NCBI GenBank assembly: GCA_018842655.1 | Contig: JAGTWN010000010.1 | Span: 1-64,000 of the forward strand | Length of the DNA stretch: 64,000 nt | Source of the DNA: Candidatus Pantoea haifensis | Lineage (GTDB): Bacteria; Pseudomonadota; Gammaproteobacteria; Enterobacterales; Enterobacteriaceae | Direction of reading: 5' to 3' | Shown: piece by piece, positions 57,655 to 64,000 of the stretch | Position numbering within the stretch: position 1 is the stretch's first letter | Layout: each line of letters begins with the position of its first letter | Made by a program: the position numbers and the translations under genes | Notes under the pieces: generated by a model | The model's database searches: none | What the model was told of the DNA's origin: nothing | The model's input: only the letters and a program-made list of their open reading frames with translations

Positions 57655-58800
57655 TCATACCCTGACCCAGCACTGCTGTTGGTGGCTTTTTAGCATCGCT
57701 TCAACAATCGACATGACCTGAGCACCTTCATAAAAGGTCGCGAAGCTCGCCTTATCGCGTTCAGGCGGTTTTCCCTGAGCCACCGCAATGTAAAATTGCT
57801 GCATCATATTGCGGAATGCATCGGGCCAGCCTTCAATATGGCCGCCAGGAAAACGGGCACGATCTGCTACGTCAGCATTCATTAATATGGGATCGTCCGA
57901 CAGGATAGCGTTGGCCTGGCGACGATAGCCTGCCCACAGCTGTTGCGGCGTCTCCTGATCCCAGGCAACTGATGCCGCGCTGCCGCTGATTTCAAAAAAC
58001 AGCCGGTTTTTTCGTCCGGCGGCAACCTGCGATACGCTGAAGCTGCCTTTGCTTCCATCGTCAAAGCGGCACAGCACACTACCCATATCCTCAGTGGTGA
58101 CATCTTTATCTTCATAGCGCACACCTTCCTGCACCGCGCTAAAAGTCGATGAGCCGGTAACGCTGGCTCGACGTGTTGGCCAGACAATTGAGAGATCGGC
58201 CATCACTTCCACGATTTTTCTGCCGGTAACAAACTGGATAGTGTCGCACCAGTGCGAGCCAATATCGGCCATTGCGCGTGATGCCCCGCCCCTGTTTGCC
58301 TCGACGCGCCAGTTGTAATCCGTCTCTTCCAGCATCCAGTCTTGCAAGTAGCTGCCCTGAACAGAAAAGATGCGCCCCACTTCACCTTGCCGCAGCATGC
58401 TTGCCGCCTGTTGCACCATCGCGAACTGGCGATAAACAAAGCTGACGCCGTGCACCACGCCAGTCCGCTCTGCCAGCGCCACCAGTTCATCCGCTTCCGC
58501 CATCGTCATACACAGCGGTTTTTCTGAGAACAGATGTTTACCCGCCAGCAAAACCTGGCGGTTAATTTCAGCGTGTAGATGGTTAGGGGTACAGTTATGT
58601 ACGACATCCAGCCCCTCATGCTGCAAAAAGGACGCCACATCACTGTAGGCGTGCGGAACCGATAATTGCTGCGCATGCGCGCGTGCGGACTGTGGTGAGG
58701 AATCACAAATCGCGACCACCGCCACATTCCCCAGGCGACGCAGTGCTTCAATATGTGCCGGACCAATAAAGCCGGTCCCGATAACACCAACGTTAATCAT
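57655..58800 (-). CDS. Gfo/Idh/MocA-family sugar dehydrogenase
   Basis: About 381 residues from ATG 58800: Rossmann start [20 protein letters not shown], then the family motif [20 protein letters not shown] with EKP, and [20 protein letters not shown] followed by [14 protein letters not shown]. The family oxidises or reduces sugar hydroxyls or aldoses with NAD(P). It begins one base after the isomerase stop, so the two are coupled, and ends before the lacI-type gene. The frame stays open upstream but overlaps the isomerase. The frame is intact. Confidence 0.9.
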   Translation of the reverse strand: MINVGVIGTGFIGPAHIEALRRLGNVAVVAICDSSPQSARAHAQQLSVPHAYSDVASFLQHEGLDVVHNCTPNHLHAEINRQVLLAGKHLFSEKPLCMTMAEADELVALAERTGVVHGVSFVYRQFAMVQQAASMLRQGEVGRIFSVQGSYLQDWMLEETDYNWRVEANRGGASRAMADIGSHWCDTIQFVTGRKIVEVMADLSIVWPTRRASVTGSSTFSAVQEGVRYEDKDVTTEDMGSVLCRFDDGSKGSFSVSQVAAGRKNRLFFEISGSAASVAWDQETPQQLWAGYRRQANAILSDDPILMNADVADRARFPGGHIEGWPDAFRNMMQQFYIAVAQGKPPERDKASFATFYEGAQVMSIVEAMLKSHQQQCWVRV

Positions 58801-58801
58801 C

Positions 58802-59866
58802 TCAGGCTCCTTTATCCAGACCGAGCTGTGCACGTATGCTGGCGTGCTGATCGCCCTGCACGGCAAAATCATCAAAGGCCCGATCGGCTACCGGAATGAT
58901 GTGACGCTGAATAAATTCTGCACCTTCCCGTGCGCCCGTATCGCCGTCTTTCAGGCAGCACTCCCATTCCAGTACCGCCCAGCCCGCATAGTCATATTGC
59001 GTTAATTTGCTGAAAATGCCTTTGAAATCAATTTGCCCGTCACCAGGTGAACGAAAGCGCCCTGCCCGATCAATCCATGACTGATAGCCCCCGTAAACGC
59101 CGCTGCGCCCGTCAGGCAGGTATTCGGCATCTTTGACATGAAACGCTTTTATGCGGCTGTGATAGATATCAATGAACTGTAGATAATCGATGTGCTGTAA
59201 ATGTAAGTGACTGGGATCAAACAGGATGTTACAGCGCGGATGATTTTTCACCTGTGCCAGAAAACGTTCGAAGGTCACGCCATCGTGCAGATCTTCGCCT
59301 GGATGAATTTCGTAGCATACATCCACCCCGTGCCGATCAAACTCATCCAGCACCGGCCCCCAGCGGCGCCCCAGCTCAGCAAAAGCTTCGCTAAACAGTT
59401 GTGCGTTATGAGGCGGCCACGGATAAAAATAGGGCCAGGCCAGCGAACCTGAAAACGTGGCGTGCGCTTGTAGTCCCAGGTTTGCCGACGCGGCAGCCGC
59501 CTGCCTGACCTTATTGATTGCCCATTCGCTGCGGCGGGCATTATTGCCACGCACTTCAGCGGGCGCAAAACCATCAAAAGCTACATCATGCGCCGGATGT
59601 ACCGCAATCAGTTGCCCTTCCAGATGCGTCGAAAGCTCGCTTATCACCAGGCCATGCTGTGACAGCAAACCGGCAATGTCATCACAATAGGTCTGACTTG
59701 TTGCCGCCTGCTCCACATCGAAAATGTGCGGATGATTGCAAGGAATTTGCAGGGCTTTATATCCTAAAGCTGCCGCCCATTGCGCTAATCCTTCCAGCGA
59801 ATGAAAGGGAGCCTGCTGACCAATAAATTGCGACAGAAAAATACCCGGTCCTTTTAACGTTTTCAC
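58802..59866 (-). CDS. Sugar phosphate isomerase/epimerase (xylose isomerase-like TIM barrel)
   Basis: A 354-residue AP-endonuclease-2/IolE-type barrel protein: [20 protein letters not shown] at the start, [20 protein letters not shown] with a metal-binding Glu, [20 protein letters not shown] and [13 protein letters not shown] with His ligands, then [15 protein letters not shown] with the last Glu. Such enzymes isomerise or epimerise ketosugars or keto-inositols. It lies 25 bases after the transporter gene and one base before the dehydrogenase gene, so the three form an operon. The frame is intact. Confidence 0.92.
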   Translation of the reverse strand: MKTLKGPGIFLSQFIGQQAPFHSLEGLAQWAAALGYKALQIPCNHPHIFDVEQAATSQTYCDDIAGLLSQHGLVISELSTHLEGQLIAVHPAHDVAFDGFAPAEVRGNNARRSEWAINKVRQAAAASANLGLQAHATFSGSLAWPYFYPWPPHNAQLFSEAFAELGRRWGPVLDEFDRHGVDVCYEIHPGEDLHDGVTFERFLAQVKNHPRCNILFDPSHLHLQHIDYLQFIDIYHSRIKAFHVKDAEYLPDGRSGVYGGYQSWIDRAGRFRSPGDGQIDFKGIFSKLTQYDYAGWAVLEWECCLKDGDTGAREGAEFIQRHIIPVADRAFDDFAVQGDQHASIRAQLGLDKGA

Positions 59867-59891
59867 ATTACCCTCCCGTTAGTAAAACTTC

Positions 59892-61120
59892 TCAGTCTCG
59901 GTATTTGAAAGAGAAGAAGAAAACGACAGCGATGACCGCTGCTGCAACAGCAGGGATCCACCAAAAAAGTGCCCAGCTTTGAGCTGAAACCTGACCAGCA
60001 ACCAGATTATTGTAAAGTGCGCCAGAAATTTGCGAACCAAGCAGCATGCCAATGCCGTAGGTAAACATCACCACCATACTTTGTGCCTGACCTTTCACCT
60101 TTTCTCCGGCGATGCGATCGGTATAGATAAAACCCACCACAAAGAAGAAGTCATAACAGACACCGTGCAGCAAAATGCCGAGATAGATCAGGGTGCGTGT
60201 TTCATCATTCATACCCATAGCAAACAGTGCATAACGTACGAACCAGGCAAACATGCCGATCAGCAGCATGTATTTCACACCCAGGCGGCGAAACAGCAGC
60301 GGGATCACCAGCATGAAAAAGATCTCGGACATCTGTCCGAAGGACATAATGGTGCTGACATTTTGTACCCCCGCATCCGCTAACCATGACGCGGTAAAGG
60401 CGTAATAAGTGCCAAGTGGAATGGAAATCAGCGTGGCGCAGAGTGAAAAGACAAAGAAATGGCGCGTTTTTAACAGGGCAAAGGCGTCGGCGCAAAACAG
60501 GTCGCGCACTTTGAAGGGCAGTTCTTTTGCCGGTGCGGGCGTATGGGGTAGCGTCAGGCTATAGATGGCCAGCGCAACAGAACAAATCGCCGCCACAGTG
60601 AAAATTGACACACTGGCCGACACACCGGTGACACCAATAAAAATACCCGCCACGATCCAGCCGATGGTGCCAAATACCCGAACTATCGGAAAACTTTTTC
60701 ACTGCTTGCCAGACTGTGAAAAGCGATATTGTTGGTTAATGCCAGCGTTGGCATGTAACACAACGTGTAGCCAAACAGTAATGCAATCAATAGCGTGCCG
60801 TTTTCAGCAATCATGGCTTGCGGTACAAACCAAAGGATAACCGCACCCGCCAGATGCATCACTGCCAGGACCTTTTGTGACGGGAAGAAGCGATCCACCA
60901 GCATACCCAGCACAAAAGGGGACAGGATCGAAGCGATAGGTCCCGCTGAAAACGCATCACCAATCAGCAAAGACATGTTGTGCTGCGTCATTACCAGCCC
61001 GAGCGTAACGGACCAGCTTCCCCAGATAAAAAACTGCATAAACATCATGAGCGACAGGCGCGGAACAAGCATTCGCTGCTGTACCGCTGTACTTTGAGAA
61101 CCTTGCGTTGTGGACACCAT
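59892..61120 (-). pseudogene. MFS symporter, nucleoside:H+ symporter (NHS)-like, one frameshift
   Basis: Block 1 (61120-60690) gives the first four helices (LSLMMFMQFFIWGSWSVTLG, FGYTLCYMPTLALTNNIAFH). After the T5/A5 runs near 60693 the frame changes and continues as PIVRVFGTIGWIVAGIFIGV to the stop at 59892. Corrected length is about 409, with 12 helices. The pattern FFIWGSW and ALTNNIAFHSL is that of the NHS family (NupG, XapB, YegT). With the isomerase and dehydrogenase downstream, it likely imports their sugar or nucleoside-like substrate. ATG 61120 follows GAGGTCCATT. Two operator palindromes precede it. Confidence 0.87.
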
Positions 61121-61141
61121 AATGGACCTCGCGGGGTTAAA

Positions 61142-61153
61142 GTAATCGATTAC
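61142..61153. promoter_or_regulatory. Operator palindrome 1 of the sugar cluster
   Basis: GTAATCGATTAC, a perfect 12-bp palindrome with the central CG of LacI/GalR-type operators, 21 bases upstream of the transporter start. Confidence 0.8.
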
Positions 61154-61171
61154 ATTCATCACGACCGGAAA

Positions 61172-61183
61172 GTAATCGATTAC
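61172..61183. promoter_or_regulatory. Operator palindrome 2 of the sugar cluster
   Basis: A second perfect GTAATCGATTAC, 30 bases from the first, so both face nearly the same side of the helix. Confidence 0.8.
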
Positions 61184-61307
61184 AAAATAAGGTTCTCACG
61201 AGTTGATCACATTTCATTCACACCAAATGAGAGCCGCGTCGCTGTTCTGTTATCAGGTCATGACGCAGGTAACCCGAACAGGCAAAACCGACCACTGCAA
61301 TGTTCTT

Positions 61308-62219
<912 letters not shown>

Positions 62220-62503
62220 CTACCGTTACAGGCTGCCAGCAGGCTGCACGCCAACGTCATGTCTTTAAAAATAGCGTTGTTATAACGGTCTTTTTCTAAA
62301 ATAACTTCACCTTTTGACGGAATACGCCTGATTCGATCCTTCTGCGTGATGTCAGCGTGCGCGTCAGTCTCTGTGCTGTTTGTCTGAGTTAACAGACTTT
62401 TATTAATGAACGCTACTCATAGAACTATTCTGCTTTATTACGCTGATAATCATTAAACAGGTTTGCTAAGGTTTAACGCATTACACGCAAACAGGAGTAA
62501 AAA

Positions 62504-62898
62504 ATGAAAATTATCACCAACGGTTCTCAGCCTTCACGTAAAGGCCCGGACGAGTATTTTACCGGTACGGTACGACTTGATGCGCCTTTTCAGGCTACCG
62601 GGCCTGCGCGTGTCGGGGGGCGACGGTGACGTTTGAGCCAGGCGCACGCACCGCATGGCATACGCATCCGCTTGGCCAGACCCTGATTGTTATTCACGGG
62701 CAGGGCTGGATTCAGTGTGAAGGCGAAGAAATCCGCGTAATTAATCAGGGCGACATCGTCTGGATCCCGGAAGAGGTTAAACACTGGCATGGCGCAACCC
62801 CGGATACCGCCATGACGCACATTGCCATTGCAGAATCGCTGAATGGCAGCCCGGTAGACTGGATGGAAAAAGTCAGCGACGAGCAATATCAAAAATAG
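62504..62898 (+). pseudogene. Small cupin-domain protein, one frameshift
   Basis: ATG 62504, after CAGGAGTAAAAA, opens [20 protein letters not shown] and is lost at the G6 run at about 62617. With one added G it continues [40 protein letters not shown] and [20 protein letters not shown] to the stop at 62898. The two cupin motifs contain the metal-binding His residues. Length is about 131. Related single-domain cupins are often called quercetin dioxygenase-like or carboxymuconolactone-associated; the substrate is unknown. It is divergent from a LysR gene. Confidence 0.85.
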
Positions 62899-62951
62899 TC
62901 CCTGCCACTGACGCCGCGGTTATCGCTGCGTCAGAAAATGACGCTTTCGTT

Positions 62952-63835
62952 TCACATCCGGACATGATCAATCAACGCCCGAAGCTTTGGCGCAAGTTGC
63001 TTTCGGCTGGGAAAGTAGAGGTAAAAACCCGCAAAGGTCGGTAACCAGCTATCCAGTAAAGACACAAGTTCACCACGATCAAGATAAGGCCGGAAGGTTT
63101 CTTCCATACCAAAGGTAATGCCTCCCCTGCACAGGCGGTACGTATCATCACTCTCATGTCATTGGTCGTGAGCTGGGGGTTGACTGCCACATCAAACTCA
63201 CGTCCCTGATCGGCGAACTCCCAGCGATAGGGTGACAGCCCAGGCATTTTGCGCCAGCCGATACAGCGATGATGGATTAGTTCGTTTGGATGCTGCGGTG
63301 TGCCATAGCGCGCCAGGTAAGCGGGAGCAGCCACAGCAATTTGCCGCTGGGGTGAAGACACGGGCACTGCAATCATATCCTGCGCGATGATCTCACCCAG
63401 CCGCACACCTGCGTCATAGCCTTGCGCCACAATATCAAACTCATCATCAGTGATAGTGATATCCAGTTCAATGTGGGGAAACTGCCCGATAAAGGATGCC
63501 AGCAATTCACCGTTCATGATCCGCTCCGCAATTGACGAAACCGCCAGCCGCAGTTGCCCGCGCGGTTCTCCCGACAGCTCAGTAATATCCACAACAGCGC
63601 GATTAAGCTGAGCAATCGCTGGAGCCACTTCTGCATACAGCCGCTCACCCGCTTCCGTCAGGCTGATACTGCGCGTCGTGCGGCGCATTAAGGCGATATT
63701 GAGCCTCTCTTCGAGTCGGCGCAGCGCCTGGCTGACCGCTGGCCGCGTCACACCTAATTTTTCTGCCGCGAGGCGGAAATTACGGGTTTCGGCTACCGTG
63801 ACAAACACATCGAGCGCATTTTTATCCAGCTGCAT
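62952..63835 (-). pseudogene. LysR-family regulator, one frameshift in the C-terminal part
   Basis: The N-terminal block starts MQLDKNALDVFVTVAETRNF and has the helix-turn-helix RLAAEKLGVTRPAVSQALRR, then the effector domain ([40 protein letters not shown]). As read, the end after MIRTACAGEALPL is out of frame. At the GGGGAGG/C4 run near 63125 a one-base change gives GGITFGMEETFRPYLDRGEL, then GFYLYFPSRKQLAPKLRALI to a stop at 62952, the standard ending of this group. It is divergent from a short-chain dehydrogenase gene at 63935, its probable target. Confidence 0.88.
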
Positions 63836-63934
63836 TGGTTAGTTTCCGTTACCAGTACATTAATTATTGAGTGGGTTATCTTTAGAGTCTAACGCGCCTA
63901 AGATCGTTTTGAACATCTGAACAGGAGCGTATTT

Positions 63935-64000
63935 ATGAATAACAAAGTGATTTTAATTACCGGCGCGTCGAGCGGTATCGGCGCAGGCATCGCACGGGAA
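63935..64000 (+). CDS. Short-chain dehydrogenase/reductase, N-terminal part only (window edge)
   Basis: ATG 63935, after ACAGGAGCGTATTT, opens MNNKVILITGASSGIGAGIA and continues to the right window edge. TGASSGIG is the NAD(P)-binding motif of classical SDR enzymes. Only 22 codons are visible. It is divergent from the LysR gene at 62952-63835. Confidence 0.88.
   Translation, partial: MNNKVILITGASSGIGAGIARE

Overview
The window reads as chromosomal DNA of an enterobacterium of the Erwiniaceae type (Pantoea, Erwinia or a close relative). This is inferred from the mix of E. coli-like genes (yebG, yqjC, ybiV, ybiU, yciT, umuD/umuC, bluF, ycgZ-ymgA-ariR, fhuE, fepA) with an Inv/Mxi-type type III secretion locus and a GdhA/sulfatase/sugar-catabolism gene set. 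No rRNA, tRNA, CRISPR array or complete insertion sequence was seen.

Layout. 0-13 kb: a divergent type III secretion system of the Inv/Mxi/Spa (SPI-1, Pantoea PSI-2-like) family. The minus strand carries invF-invG-invE-invA-invB-invC-invI homologues and the plus strand carries prgH-I-J-K-orgA-orgB homologues, a small gene and a broken iagB. 13-20 kb: a broken phage-type antirepressor, ribH2, a lipoprotein, a MlrA/BluR-like regulator, yqjC, gdhA and a 36-residue membrane protein. 20-22 kb: SOS gene yebG with a LexA box, then a two-gene HAM1-like/SIR2-like operon that resembles the effector half of the Kongming phage defence system. 22-35 kb: iron uptake genes (fhuE, fepA, a siderophore-interacting protein) mixed with an H-NS paralogue, a LysR regulator, a tyrosine recombinase, a ParD-like/methionine aminopeptidase pair and a diguanylate cyclase. 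35-45 kb: racemase, acyltransferase, Zn-alcohol dehydrogenase with a divergent HxlR regulator, a DUF2975/XRE pair, a HEXXH lipoprotein, ybiV, ybiU and yciT. 45-53 kb: umuC and umuD, each behind its own LexA box but held 6.5 kb apart by bluF, a FadL-type porin, a Ser-type sulfatase and its radical-SAM maturase. 53-56 kb: an EamA exporter, small secreted and connector proteins and ycgZ-ymgA-ariR. 56-61 kb: a sugar catabolic cluster (LacI regulator, Gfo/Idh dehydrogenase, isomerase, sugar or nucleoside symporter) with two perfect operator palindromes. 61-64 kb: LysR/cupin and LysR/SDR divergent pairs.

The most striking global property is that about twenty genes are broken by one-base frameshifts, mostly at homopolymer runs and mostly as one missing base. 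Several breaks sit where correction restores an exact operon overlap (HAM1/SIR2, invF/invG) or a stop just ahead of a terminator (yebG). I therefore think most are consensus sequencing errors rather than real decay, although the type III locus, the iagB remnant and an in-frame stop in bluF may be genuine. Interrupted genes are listed as reconstructed full-length loci, typed 'pseudogene' where the body is broken and 'CDS' where only the end is affected.
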